Of a stretch of DNA of 64,000 bases, positions 8,665-17,310 are shown piece after piece. Position 1 is the first letter of the stretch; each line of letters opens with the position of its first letter. The DNA is taken from assembly GCF_030506305.1 (NCBI RefSeq), contig NZ_CP119421.1, positions 4,294,501-4,358,500 of the forward strand, written 5' to 3'. Below the pieces are notes generated by a model, which worked only from the letters and a program-made list of their open reading frames with translations, was not told the origin of the DNA and searched no databases. This DNA is from Porifericola rhodea. Lineage in GTDB: Bacteria > Bacteroidota > Bacteroidia > Cytophagales > Cyclobacteriaceae. Made by a program: the position numbers and the translations under genes.

Positions 8665-9254
8665 TTCCTGATTCAAAATCTACCTATCTGGCCTTAGGAG
8701 ATTCTTATACCATTGGTGAAGGTGTATTACCCAGCGAAAGGTGGCCGGTACTGTTATCAGAACGTTTGTTTTGGGCACCGCCTCAGATCATAGCTACCAC
8801 CGGATGGACAACTACCGAACTTTTAGAGGGAATTGAAAAATCAAAACTGGAAAAGACCTACGATTGGGTATCCTTACTTATAGGAGTCAACAACCAGTAT
8901 CGTGGGCAGTCTACCGACATTTATCAGAATGACTTAGAAATACTTAAAGAGTTAATATTGCCCCTGGTAGACCATATGCCTAATAGAGTTTTTTTATTAT
9001 CTATACCTGACTACGGCATTACTCCTTTTGCCCAGAATAAATATCCAGAAAAGATTAGCCGCGAATTGAATCTGTACAACCGTATAAATTATGCCTTTGC
9101 CAAAGAAAATGGTTTTCAATACTGTGACATTACGCCAAGCTCTTTGTTAGCTAAAAATGATGCAAGTTATCTGGTGGCTGATGAGCTTCACCCCTCTGGA
9201 AAAATGTATGAACTTTGGGTAAATGAAGTCATAGACAAATGCCACTTTTTGTAG
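8661..9254 (+). CDS. SGNH/GDSL-type hydrolase
   Basis: 197 residues. Block I is ALGDSYTIGEGV (~11-22, nucleophile Ser in GDS), block III is IGVNNQY (oxyanion Asn) and block V is DELHPSGKMY (catalytic Asp and His). This is a short cytoplasmic member: no signal peptide is present. SGNH enzymes hydrolyse esters or thioesters; the substrate is unknown. It overlaps the preceding MmcQ-like gene by four bases (ATGA) and is the last gene of the ispG run. Confidence 0.85.
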   Translation: MIPDSKSTYLALGDSYTIGEGVLPSERWPVLLSERLFWAPPQIIATTGWTTTELLEGIEKSKLEKTYDWVSLLIGVNNQYRGQSTDIYQNDLEILKELILPLVDHMPNRVFLLSIPDYGITPFAQNKYPEKISRELNLYNRINYAFAKENGFQYCDITPSSLLAKNDASYLVADELHPSGKMYELWVNEVIDKCHFL

Positions 9255-9395
9255 GTAAAAGATATATTAATTTGTATCACTAAGCTATTTTATTACTACT
9301 AGTAGCTATATAAGTCAGCTAAATTCAATAGCTTTGTTTTTGATGTATTTCATCGCTTTTTTTTGAAAATATTGTATTCAGCAAAGTGAACGGTT

Positions 9396-10460
9396 ATGAC
9401 AGGAACACTTGATATTGCTATTCAGAAGACGCTTAAATCCCGTATTAATGAGGTAGATTTTAATAATATACCTTTCGGTAAGGTTTATTCTGATCATATG
9501 TTTGTCGCAGATTACAAAGACGGTCAATGGGGTGATTTGCGAATTGTACCTTATGAAAACCTCAGCCTGAGTCCCGCAAACGCAGCGCTACATTACGGGC
9601 AGTCAATTTTTGAGGGCATGAAGGCTCATAAGGGTCCTGATGGTCGTGCTTTGGTCTTTCGTCCGGAGAAAAACGCCCAGCGCTTTAATCGTTCTGCCGT
9701 GAGGATGTGCATGCCTGAAATTCCTGAAGAAATTTTTGTAGGAGGTATAGACGCCCTCGTAAATCTGGATAAAGACTGGATACCAGAAAACGAAGGTAAC
9801 TCACTTTACCTGCGACCTTTCATGTTCGCTGCTGATGAGTACATTGGAGTTAGACCTTCTCTAACTTACAAATTTATGATATTTACCTGCCCTGTAGGCG
9901 GTTATTATAGTAAACCGGTTAGAGTAAAGGTTGAAACTAAATTTGTTCGTGCTGCAGAAGGAGGAACCGGGGCGGCCAAAACAGCGGGTAATTATGCGGC
10001 ATCCCTTTACCCTGCTCAGCTTGCAGCCCAGCAAGGCTACGATCAGCTTATCTGGACCGATAGCAAAACTCATACGCTAATTGAGGAGGCTGGTACTATG
10101 AACATTATGTTGGTGATAGATAACAAATTGCTAACGCCACCTACCAGCGGTACCATATTGGAAGGCGTAACCCGGGAAAGTATTCTGGAGTTGGCTCGTG
10201 ATTGGGGTATGGATGTAGTAGAGCGTAAGCTTACTGTAGATGAGATTATTACTGCCATTAAAGAGAACCGCCTTCAGGAAGCCTTCGGAGCCGGAACCGC
10301 CGCTACCGTAGCTCATATTTCTGCTATAGGACACGAAGGGGTAGATTATGAACTGCCAGCTATAGAAAGTCGTGAGTTCTCTAACAAAGTGCTTAAAGAA
10401 ATGGAAGCCATCAAAAGGGGAGAAAAAGATGACCGCTTTGGGTGGATTCATAAAATCTAA
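9396..10460 (+). CDS. ilvE: branched-chain amino acid aminotransferase
   Basis: 354 residues, the size of the group II (eukaryotic-like) branched-chain aminotransferases. It transfers the amino group between glutamate and the 2-keto acids of Leu, Ile and Val with PLP. Seen: ALHYGQSIFEGMKAHKGPDG (~65-84), the PLP lysine in AAKTAGNYAASL (~194), EEAGTMNIM and TRESILELARDWGM. A clear hairpin terminator follows 19 bases after the stop, so the gene appears monocistronic. The 140-base upstream gap contains the small palindrome CTACTAGTAG (9296-9305) and TAGCTTTG (9329-9336), which resembles a -7 element. Confidence 0.95.
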   Translation: MTGTLDIAIQKTLKSRINEVDFNNIPFGKVYSDHMFVADYKDGQWGDLRIVPYENLSLSPANAALHYGQSIFEGMKAHKGPDGRALVFRPEKNAQRFNRSAVRMCMPEIPEEIFVGGIDALVNLDKDWIPENEGNSLYLRPFMFAADEYIGVRPSLTYKFMIFTCPVGGYYSKPVRVKVETKFVRAAEGGTGAAKTAGNYAASLYPAQLAAQQGYDQLIWTDSKTHTLIEEAGTMNIMLVIDNKLLTPPTSGTILEGVTRESILELARDWGMDVVERKLTVDEIITAIKENRLQEAFGAGTAATVAHISAIGHEGVDYELPAIESREFSNKVLKEMEAIKRGEKDDRFGWIHKI

Positions 10461-10478
10461 TCATATTTAATCATCATG

Positions 10479-10507
10479 AAATCCACTTATTTTGAGTGGA
10501 TTTTTTT
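10479..10507 (+). terminator. rho-independent terminator after ilvE
   Basis: AAATCCACT and AGTGGATTT form a 9-bp stem around a 7-base loop, followed by a run of T. It lies between ilvE and prfB. Confidence 0.85.
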
Positions 10508-10536
10508 GTTTAACCTATTTATAACTATAGATCACA

Positions 10537-11614
10537 ATGACTAAAGATCAATTGAAGGATTTAAAGGCAAGAGTAGATGCCTTGAGGAGGTATCTTTGAC
10601 TACGATAAGAAGAAAGCTGAAATACAAGACGAAGAAGCCATTAGTGCCCAGCCTGACTTCTGGAATGATCCCAAACAGGCAGAACTTACTATGAAATCTA
10701 TTCAGGGCAAAAAGACTTGGACTAATAGTTTTGAAAAAGCCCAGACTGCCTTTGAAGATCTTGAAACGCTCTATGAGTTTTACGAAATGGACGAAGTAAG
10801 TGAGGGTGATATCAATAAAGAGTATAACAAAGCGCTTAAAATTGTAGAAGATCTAGAGTTCAAAAAAATGCTCTCCGGTGAAGAAGATCAGCTTAGCGCT
10901 ATACTGGAGATTAACCCCGGAGCAGGAGGTACTGAAAGTCAGGACTGGTCTGAAATGCTGATGAGAATGTACATTATGTGGGGAGAAAGCCATAACTATG
11001 GCGTAAAGCAGGTGAGCTATCAGCCAGGAGATACTGCAGGTATCAAAGGAGTTACTTTAGAATTTGCTGGTGAGTTTGCCTATGGAAATCTCAAATCTGA
11101 AAACGGGGTGCATCGTTTGGTAAGAATATCTCCATTTAATGCCAATGGTAAAAGGCAGACATCTTTTGCTTCTGTTTTTGTGTACCCGGTAGTGGATGAT
11201 ACCATAGAAATTGAAATTAATCCAGCAGATATCACCTGGGAAACCTTTCGTTCTGGTGGTGCGGGAGGTCAGAATGTAAATAAAGTAGAAACCGCAGTAC
11301 GTTTGCGTCATGCACCTTCAGGAATAGTAGTAGAATGTCAGCAGGAGCGCTCACAGCTACAGAATAAAGACAAAGCCATGAAAATGCTTAAATCCAGGCT
11401 TTATCAGCAAGAGATTGAGCGTAAAAATGCAGAACGAGCTGAGATAGAAAGTAACAAAGATAAAATTGATTTCGGCTCCCAGATAAGAAATTACGTTTTA
11501 CACCCCTATAAATTAGTGAAAGATACCAGAACCGGCATTGAGCGTACTGATGTCAATCAGGTATTAGATGGTGATCTGGACGACTTTATTAAAGCTTTTT
11601 TGATGGGACAGTAA
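10537..11614 (+). CDS. prfB: peptide chain release factor 2 (programmed +1 frameshift)
   Basis: RF2 recognises UGA and UAA and releases the finished peptide. The gene starts at ATG 10537, reads 20 codons to CTT, meets an in-frame TGA at 10597 and continues in the +1 frame from GAC 10598, giving about 358 residues, the normal RF2 length. The shifted frame is open to 11614. Seen: RF2 tripeptide SPF in [12 protein letters not shown], and GGQ in [14 protein letters not shown]. The frameshift site has an internal AGGAGG three bases before CTT TGA C, as in the classic autoregulated prfB. Automatic annotation would miss the first 51 codons and start at ATG 10691. Confidence 0.97.
10585..10600 (+). 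promoter_or_regulatory. prfB programmed +1 frameshift site
   Basis: AGGAGGTATCTTTGAC: Shine-Dalgarno-like AGGAGG, three-base spacer TAT, slippery CTT, UGA stop and following C. Low RF2 gives slow termination at UGA and favours slipping of the Leu tRNA by +1, restoring RF2 synthesis (established for prfB). Confidence 0.95.
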
Positions 11615-11636
11615 CATACACTGTATGTATAAATGA

Positions 11637-11662
11637 AAGCAGGTACTCAGCCTGCTTTTTTT
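11637..11662 (+). terminator. rho-independent terminator after prfB
   Basis: AAGCAGG and CCTGCTT form a 7-bp stem with loop TACTCAG, followed by a T run. Confidence 0.85.
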
Positions 11663-11803
11663 GTTTAGTCAGATGATATCATTATTTTGATCAGGTACAC
11701 TAATTTATAAACAGCCTGAACAAAATTAATCTCACCTGCTTGAATAACAGATAAGTACAAGCGTTAATAAAGAAACAATCGTGAAAAGCCTAAACTTTTT
11801 AAT

Positions 11804-12052
11804 GTGGATATAAATAATTTTTCACGCTGGACAATCTCCCGACAGGCTCAATATACCTGGAAGCACGGAAATCATTTAGCACGTAAAGATGGGTTTCGTT
11901 TTTACCATGACCTTTATCGTTTACACAATTTTTTTGTAGAAATCGTGTATAATCTTGAGTTAGGCCAGGTAGATAAAATTGAAGGCTTTAATCATAATGC
12001 TCGTCTTTACGAGTATGTGGAAGATATAGACTTGCAGCACTTGTATCTATAG
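11804..12052 (+). CDS. small conserved-looking hypothetical protein
   Basis: 82 residues, rich in aromatic and His residues: FYHDLYRLHNFFVEIVYN in the middle and a C-terminal RLYEYVEDIDLQHLYL. Start GTG at 11804; an overlapping ATG two bases earlier runs into a stop at once. No signal peptide or membrane helix. Composition looks like a true protein, but I do not recognise the family. It stands alone, 190 bases after prfB and ahead of a long gap. Confidence 0.5.
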   Translation: MDINNFSRWTISRQAQYTWKHGNHLARKDGFRFYHDLYRLHNFFVEIVYNLELGQVDKIEGFNHNARLYEYVEDIDLQHLYL

Positions 12053-12606
12053 GTCTGTTTATGGGGTGGAAGTGTGGAATTGGTGTAGAATTTCTACGGT
12101 AGTGGGGAATAATCGCTGTAATTTTAAGCACTAAATGTCCATTTAACGGCATTTCTGGTATAGGCACGGTATTCGTCTTATATAAAACATAATTGAGGTT
12201 TTCAGATTTTTTATTTAGACCAATATTTATTTTTTAAACTATAACTACTGAAAACACAATTGGGCTGTTTACTTGATGGAAATGGACTAAGCGACACTTT
12301 TAGTGTCGCTTTAGTTTTTTGTAACGTATGATAAAATCCTTCCTGTACAATTCTTTATACATTTTCTGCATTCAATAGCTTCAAAGGCTGAGGCTGAAGT
12401 TTTCTAATCCTGGTAAGATTTTAAAGAATTAAATCTACGAAATGGTGCCTATGAATAGTATAAGCTACAAGTGATGTCCCTTGCTTGTAATTTAGAGTGT
12501 AAGAAATTGTATTAAAAAGATAAAATATAACTATTTTAATTTGATTATTAAATATTCGTATATATATTGCGTATATATTACATATGAATAAAATATAATT
12601 AAATAT
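12053..12606. other. 554-base intergenic region with an orphan terminator
   Basis: No convincing protein gene. It holds one strong hairpin terminator at 12289-12318, about 240 bases beyond the end of the small gene at 12052, which leaves room for an untranslated transcript, and an AT-rich stretch (12490-12606) directly before the next gene that may hold its promoter. Confidence 0.5.
12289..12318 (+). terminator. orphan rho-independent terminator
   Basis: AAGCGACACT and AGTGTCGCTT form a 10-bp stem with a 3-base loop, followed by TAGTTTTTT. It is 237 bases from the nearest upstream stop codon and 290 bases before the next gene, so it may end a small RNA or a long 3' leader. Confidence 0.75.
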
Positions 12607-13026
12607 ATGATGCGCTTTCCTGAACTAGAATTACATCCCAATGGTGCAGAATCTTTCTACAATGAGTACAAAGACAAACTGCCCGAAGATAAGCTACTTA
12701 AGGGCTTCTCCTTCGCACAGGCCTGCGATGACTTTCAGAAGCACTTTAACAAATATCTGATTTCGGAAAAAAATAGTATGTACAGTATGAATAATGTGAT
12801 ACGTAAATTTTTTTCCAACAATACTGATAACAAACAAAGTATGATGCTTTTTGCCATATTTATCAGAGAGCATTTGGAGATTACGAATCAGATGTTATTG
12901 GAGAAGGAGTATTATGAACTAATGGAGAAATTCAACAATACAAAAGAAAAATTAAACCATTTGGTTAACATGCTTTTGGCTGACAACCTAACGCATGAAG
13001 ATGAAAAGGAAAGCGATAAAGATTAA
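12607..13026 (+). CDS. hypothetical protein, helical
   Basis: 139 residues with no signal peptide or membrane helix. The N-terminal third has FPELELHPNGAESFYNEYKD; the second half is charged and helical (residues ~85-125, likely coiled coil) and ends in an acidic tail. No family recognised. Two ATG codons in tandem at 12607 and 12610. A bidirectional-looking hairpin follows, separating it from the convergent amidohydrolase gene. Confidence 0.55.
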   Translation: MMRFPELELHPNGAESFYNEYKDKLPEDKLLKGFSFAQACDDFQKHFNKYLISEKNSMYSMNNVIRKFFSNNTDNKQSMMLFAIFIREHLEITNQMLLEKEYYELMEKFNNTKEKLNHLVNMLLADNLTHEDEKESDKD

Positions 13027-13082
13027 GAGTTGATTTATTTGATTTAGATGTAACAGTGTTTTCAGTGCTTGTGATAAGTAAG

Positions 13083-13113
13083 GCCAGTAGTTAAATTACT
13101 ACTGGCTTTCTTT
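13083..13113 (+). terminator. rho-independent terminator between convergent genes
   Basis: GCCAGTAG and CTACTGGC form an 8-bp stem with loop TTAAATTA, followed by TTTCTTTTTT. It serves the plus-strand gene and overlaps the last codons of the minus-strand amidohydrolase. Confidence 0.8.
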
Positions 13114-13804
13114 TTTGTAAATGAGGCAGAGCCACTATTAAAGCATTGTTAATAATTGAGTGTTCTGCTTTATTGACCCATTTCTGGTTAATTTCTATTT
13201 CTATTCCAGCATAGAGCTGATCGTCATAAATGTTTCTTAAAGAAGTGGTTAGTCCGTCATCTGTGCCTTTATAGGGTTCATTAAGATCAATCTGCATACC
13301 TGGTAGTAGTATTGCTAACTTACTCTTAAGTTCAAGACTTATTTCGGTCTCAAATGATCTGGTAGGATCAAATAAAATCCCGATATCTGTAGGTCTGCTT
13401 TGTCCTTGCCAGTCGGGTGTAAAGGTGTGGATAGAATAGTGAATACATTTATCCTCACTACTTAGCGTACTATCTATTGTAGCTTTTATCTTTTGCCGGT
13501 AGGGTGTATAATACTGATCTATAAGTTTAATTTTTTCGCCATCTTCCAACGGAAGGCTGAAGCTTGAGAAGATATCCTTAGTATCTAATGAGCGGTTCAT
13601 TTCTATGAGTAACCGGCTAATTCTACTATAAACTAAAGGAACATCTAACTTAGTACTCAGCAGCTGAGCGCTTAATAATGCACCAGGATCCCAGCCTCTA
13701 TGAGTTTGCAATACACTTTTCTGATCTCTGAACAGATGGAGATACATAGGAGGCACAATATTTCCTCCGTGCTCACAACTTAGGACAATCCCACTATATG
13801 GCAT
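13091..13804 (-). CDS. N-formylglutamate amidohydrolase family protein
   Basis: 237 residues. The start SGIVLSCEHGGNIVPP carries the family's SxEHGG metal motif; then HRGWDPGAL, VYSRISRLLIEMNRS and HYSIHTFTP (second metal His pair) follow. These enzymes release formate from N-formylglutamate in histidine breakdown, but no hut genes are nearby. Here it is the last gene of an operon with a GCS2-like ligase (25-base overlap), an ATP-grasp ligase and a C39-like peptidase, so the substrate is more likely an N-acylated or isopeptide-linked Glu/Asp product of those ligases (inference). Confidence 0.8.
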   Translation of the reverse strand: MPYSGIVLSCEHGGNIVPPMYLHLFRDQKSVLQTHRGWDPGALLSAQLLSTKLDVPLVYSRISRLLIEMNRSLDTKDIFSSFSLPLEDGEKIKLIDQYYTPYRQKIKATIDSTLSSEDKCIHYSIHTFTPDWQGQSRPTDIGILFDPTRSFETEISLELKSKLAILLPGMQIDLNEPYKGTDDGLTTSLRNIYDDQLYAGIEIEINQKWVNKAEHSIINNALIVALPHLQKRKPVVI

Positions 13805-15063
13805 GTTTGAAAAGTTTTATTATCATCAAGACAATCACATAATTCGCTATAAATAAGACTCAGATTTTCTCGGGAAAAAATATCTTCGCTAACTTCTAAG
13901 ATCTTTGAAGCAAGAGAACCTCTTTGTAACAAAGGATCCAGTGTCTCCATCCAGGGGCGTAAGCTCTCCGGATTATCAGCTGCTGCAATTTTGTACAAAT
14001 GTATCCATAGCTGCTGAGCAGATGCACTGTCACCCTCAAACTGATACAAGCTAAGGTAGCTGCTATCTTCTATCTGGGCATCCTGTGCTTCCACGATAAC
14101 CTTAGCATAAATCTTATGTAAATCTTCCACAGTCCACGATTGCTGAGCTTCCAGGCTTGCCAACTTGCCTGAGCTCAACAGCTTGAGCACTTCAATAATG
14201 AGCGAAAGTACTGCCAGATCAGCTATCGGGCTTTCCTGTATATCAAGAATTCTGATTTCTATTGAACCCCGATCAAAGCGTGCAATAGCACCACGGGAGT
14301 TTAACCACATGGCTTCTAGTATACCTTCTTCATCATAAGGCCTGATGGCTTTTTCAATCGGCTGGTATATCATTTCAGAGTAGCTGGCTTCGCTAAAAGA
14401 CTGCTCAGGTATCACCTTTCCGGTAATCTGGGGTATCTTGATCTGGTTCTGCTGATAATAATCTAAACGTTTATCCAGCCAACCTTCATACTTTTTTTCC
14501 AGAATTGGTGAGCTAGCTGTTAGGGCTGGCATAATTGGCATTAGTATACGAATAGCAGCATGCAATCTGGCAAACTCTTCATCTCCATGAAATGGCAGAT
14601 TGAGGTGCGTGCTTTGTAAATTAGACCATCCATGACCACTACACCCAAAAATTCTATCGTAAGCCTCATAAATATCTTTATTGCCATAGGGCCAAAGCTG
14701 AGTTTCTTCCACAGGGTTCATCCAGGGGTGAGCGGCAGTAGGCATAAGTTTAGCATCAAACTGAGAAAGCAAAATATTGATCTGTACAACGTTAGATGCA
14801 AAATGCTGAGCTAATTCCTGCAGATCAGCTACAGGTTCGGTACATTTAAGCTCAATTACATGGCTAACCAGCTCATTAGACCAGGTGACACTACCGTTAA
14901 CAAACTCATTTACATATTCGCCGGCAGCTACTTTTAATAGCTCATCGGCAATAGGTTTTACATCCAGTGTATTGCTATCAACAATCATATACTCCAGCTC
15001 TACACCATAAGCCTGAAATAAATGTAAAGGACTTTTGTCTTTCAAATCAGTATGATTTAACAC
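13780..15063 (-). CDS. glutamate-cysteine ligase family 2 (GCS2)-like amidoligase
   Basis: 427 residues. The N-terminal AYGVELEYMIVDSNT is the GCS2 ATP/Mg Glu motif; STHLNLPFHGDEEFARLHAA and the later ARFDRGSIEIRILDIQESP complete the glutamine-synthetase-like fold. GCS2 (YbdK/EgtA-like) enzymes join glutamate by its side chain to an amine such as cysteine. Start GTG at 15063, overlapping the ATP-grasp gene by 17 bases; its end overlaps the amidohydrolase gene by 25. This coupling with another peptide-bond-forming enzyme suggests stepwise assembly of a small glutamyl compound or tagging of a protein rather than glutathione synthesis. Amine partner unknown. Confidence 0.82.
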   Translation of the reverse strand: MLNHTDLKDKSPLHLFQAYGVELEYMIVDSNTLDVKPIADELLKVAAGEYVNEFVNGSVTWSNELVSHVIELKCTEPVADLQELAQHFASNVVQINILLSQFDAKLMPTAAHPWMNPVEETQLWPYGNKDIYEAYDRIFGCSGHGWSNLQSTHLNLPFHGDEEFARLHAAIRILMPIMPALTASSPILEKKYEGWLDKRLDYYQQNQIKIPQITGKVIPEQSFSEASYSEMIYQPIEKAIRPYDEEGILEAMWLNSRGAIARFDRGSIEIRILDIQESPIADLAVLSLIIEVLKLLSSGKLASLEAQQSWTVEDLHKIYAKVIVEAQDAQIEDSSYLSLYQFEGDSASAQQLWIHLYKIAAADNPESLRPWMETLDPLLQRGSLASKILEVSEDIFSRENLSLIYSELCDCLDDNKTFQTCHIVGLS

Positions 15064-16495
15064 GTTGTAAGAAGGTATCCATAATGTTGAGGTACAGCTG
15101 ATCTTTCATAATTTTATCTTCTATACCACTATCAATGCTAGGGTTGTCATTTACCTCAATAACATAGTACTGACCATTGGCTTCTTTAATATCTACACCG
15201 TACAGGCTATCACCTATCAGCTTTGTGGCTTGCAGGGCTGTTTTAAGTAATTGCTCTGGAGCATCCTTCATAGCCAATGTTTCTGCCTTGCCATCTTTAT
15301 CTTTTAGCTTAGACCAGTTTACAATCTGCCAGTGGTTTCTAGCCATAAAATATTTACAGACGTATAAAGGCTGGTTATTGATAATACCTATTCGCCAGTC
15401 AAAAGAAGTAGGCATAAACTCTTGAGCAATAAGTAATTCAGAATTTTGAAACAGGCTTTGCAACGCTGGCACCAATTCTGACTCATTATTAATTTTCATT
15501 ACTCCCTTAGAAAAGCAGCTATCAGGTTGTTTCAGTACGAAAGGAAAGCCAAAAGTGTATAATTGCTCAACAGGTGTTTCTTTACGCACTATCATTGACT
15601 TAGGCGTAGGAATATTATTAGCCTGCAGAAGCTCATTTAAGTACACCTTGTTTGTGCATTTTAAAATAGATTCAGAGTCATCAATTACAACCAAACCTTC
15701 AGATTCAGCTTTTTTGGCAAAACGGAAGGTATGGTGATTAACATTGGTTGTTTCTCTAATAAATAACGCATCATATTGGATAAGCTTGCTGTAATCATTC
15801 CTGGTAAGAAGATCTATGCTAAAACCTGTTTTATCAGCTGCTTTTACAAATTTTTGAATAGCACGAGCATTAGATGGTGCACTAACCTCATCAGGGTTTA
15901 CAAGGATAGCCAGGTCGTATTTTTTTCGTGAAATATTTTTACCAAATGTCTTTTTACCCAGGAAGTAGTTTTCCAGCGAACTTCTCAACAGCTCCTTCTC
16001 ATTTTCAGGAATATCGGTATTACTTATAGGGTTAATAGACTGTAGCAACCATTTTTTATCCTTTTTTATAAATCTGGCTTTCAGCAATGGTGTCTGAAGA
16101 AGGTTAAATAAGAGATTTGATAATTTTAGGAAGCTATCCTGTTGAGTTCTTCCCATATAAATACGCATCTCTACCGTTTTAACGTCAATCGCTTTAAGAG
16201 TGTCCTGAATCAGTTCGTCAAAATCCAGGCTATCTTCTCTAATTAAAGAAGGATAGCGGAAATCCTGAATGTTTGCAATGCGTGGCATCACTTTATGCCC
16301 TCTGGCTTCTGCCAATAAGGACACATAATACCCCAGGCTCTGGTACTGGTATGAACGGCAAAAATTGAGAATCTTTATGTTTTTGGTTTTGATAAGCTGG
16401 GTATCAGAGAAGTACTCTCCAGGGGTAATTACCCGTACATCGTTGATCTGAAATTTCCAGTTGTTAGGGTTTTCTGTAATAATAAGTTTAGACAT
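15047..16495 (-). CDS. ATP-grasp ligase with RimK-like N-terminal (RLAN) domain
   Basis: 482 residues. Residues ~1-190 form an N-terminal domain with FCRSYQYQSLGYYVSLLAEARGH, which I recall as the RLAN domain attached to RimK-like ATP-grasp enzymes. The ATP-grasp core follows: FPFVLKQPDSCFSKGV (ATP-binding Lys and glycine-poor loop), the metal/ATP segment YGVDIKEANGQYYVIEVNDN (E and N ligands). RimK-type enzymes add Glu or other amino acids to protein or small-molecule carboxylates. ATG at 16495, one base after the peptidase stop, 17-base overlap with the GCS2-like gene. Substrate unknown. Confidence 0.82.
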   Translation of the reverse strand: MSKLIITENPNNWKFQINDVRVITPGEYFSDTQLIKTKNIKILNFCRSYQYQSLGYYVSLLAEARGHKVMPRIANIQDFRYPSLIREDSLDFDELIQDTLKAIDVKTVEMRIYMGRTQQDSFLKLSNLLFNLLQTPLLKARFIKKDKKWLLQSINPISNTDIPENEKELLRSSLENYFLGKKTFGKNISRKKYDLAILVNPDEVSAPSNARAIQKFVKAADKTGFSIDLLTRNDYSKLIQYDALFIRETTNVNHHTFRFAKKAESEGLVVIDDSESILKCTNKVYLNELLQANNIPTPKSMIVRKETPVEQLYTFGFPFVLKQPDSCFSKGVMKINNESELVPALQSLFQNSELLIAQEFMPTSFDWRIGIINNQPLYVCKYFMARNHWQIVNWSKLKDKDGKAETLAMKDAPEQLLKTALQATKLIGDSLYGVDIKEANGQYYVIEVNDNPSIDSGIEDKIMKDQLYLNIMDTFLQRVKSY

Positions 16496-16496
16496 G

Positions 16497-17213
16497 CTAG
16501 ATGTTTTTCGGCTTAATGATTAATAGGTTAGCATCATATGTCACTATGCCTAGCAGAATTGCATTAATCAGCCTGTCTATGGGCACCTGATAATGCTGTT
16601 CTGTCTCGGCTACAGGATTAGGGTTTAATGGGTCAGAGATATGTACCATGCGTTGTTCTTTGTCATAGCCTTTAATGAGTACAAAGTGGCCGCTGGGCTC
16701 TCCTTTTACATCGTGGTACTCATTAGTATCGGCGATTTCTCTCGCACACTGGTACAGGTAAGTCGCACTTAATCCACAAAGAATAGGAATCTGCTTTATC
16801 AGAAATTTTTTAATGAGTTTTGGAGTAAGCTCTTCATACTGAATATGTCCTCCTAACTCCAGAAAACTAAGGTATGCCTGAGTCGCCTCTTTAATTTTGA
16901 TCTGCCTTTTGTGAGCTGCCTGTTGTTTTAATTTTTGACCTAGATTAACGCCTTCAACAAACCAGGTAGGGTCAAAAATGTGTAGATTGTAAGTATAGAT
17001 ACTCGCGTTATAACCTCTTCGCAAGGCATGAATTCCCAAATATACAGCTAACGTTCCGCCTGTTTTAAGTTGTTCAGTTTGCCGTATTACTTCGTCAATT
17101 TCTATATGATCCTGATAATAGTTATATAAAGCGTGCAAACATGTAGGCCCGCATGTTACATCATCGGGTTGTGGTTTTATATTTACTGTCAGGATAGCAT
17201 TTACTTTGTCCAT
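16497..17213 (-). CDS. peptidase C39-like cysteine peptidase
   Basis: 238 residues, first gene of the operon. Gln15 and Cys21 lie in QPDDVTCGPTCLHALYNYY, the C39/papain-like oxyanion Gln and nucleophile; the His is in GHFVLIKGYD and the Asp in HISDPLNP, giving a full triad. C39 domains normally cut leader peptides at double-Gly sites as part of ABC exporters; this one is free-standing and has no membrane or ABC domain and no signal peptide, so it works in the cytoplasm. With two ligases and an amidohydrolase downstream it may trim, transfer or hydrolyse peptide or isopeptide bonds made by them (inference). Confidence 0.78.
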   Translation of the reverse strand: MDKVNAILTVNIKPQPDDVTCGPTCLHALYNYYQDHIEIDEVIRQTEQLKTGGTLAVYLGIHALRRGYNASIYTYNLHIFDPTWFVEGVNLGQKLKQQAAHKRQIKIKEATQAYLSFLELGGHIQYEELTPKLIKKFLIKQIPILCGLSATYLYQCAREIADTNEYHDVKGEPSGHFVLIKGYDKEQRMVHISDPLNPNPVAETEQHYQVPIDRLINAILLGIVTYDANLLIIKPKNI

Positions 17214-17310
17214 AGCTTTATAGCGTAAACAATTTTACTCTATGACGTCAGCATTGGAAAAAGTCACTATTAAAACAGAAAAAAATTATAAGCATATTTA
17301 ATATAAGCCT
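17214..17310. promoter_or_regulatory. divergent promoter region with palindrome TGACGTCA
   Basis: The 97 bases between the peptidase start and the sigma factor start must hold both promoters. The perfect 8-base palindrome TGACGTCA at 17243-17250 is a candidate operator. The sigma factor side is AT-rich. Confidence 0.4.

Noticed and set aside
9296-9305. Palindrome CTACTAGTAG upstream of ilvE as an operator
   Set aside because: A single short palindrome with no known regulator; noted only in the ilvE entry.
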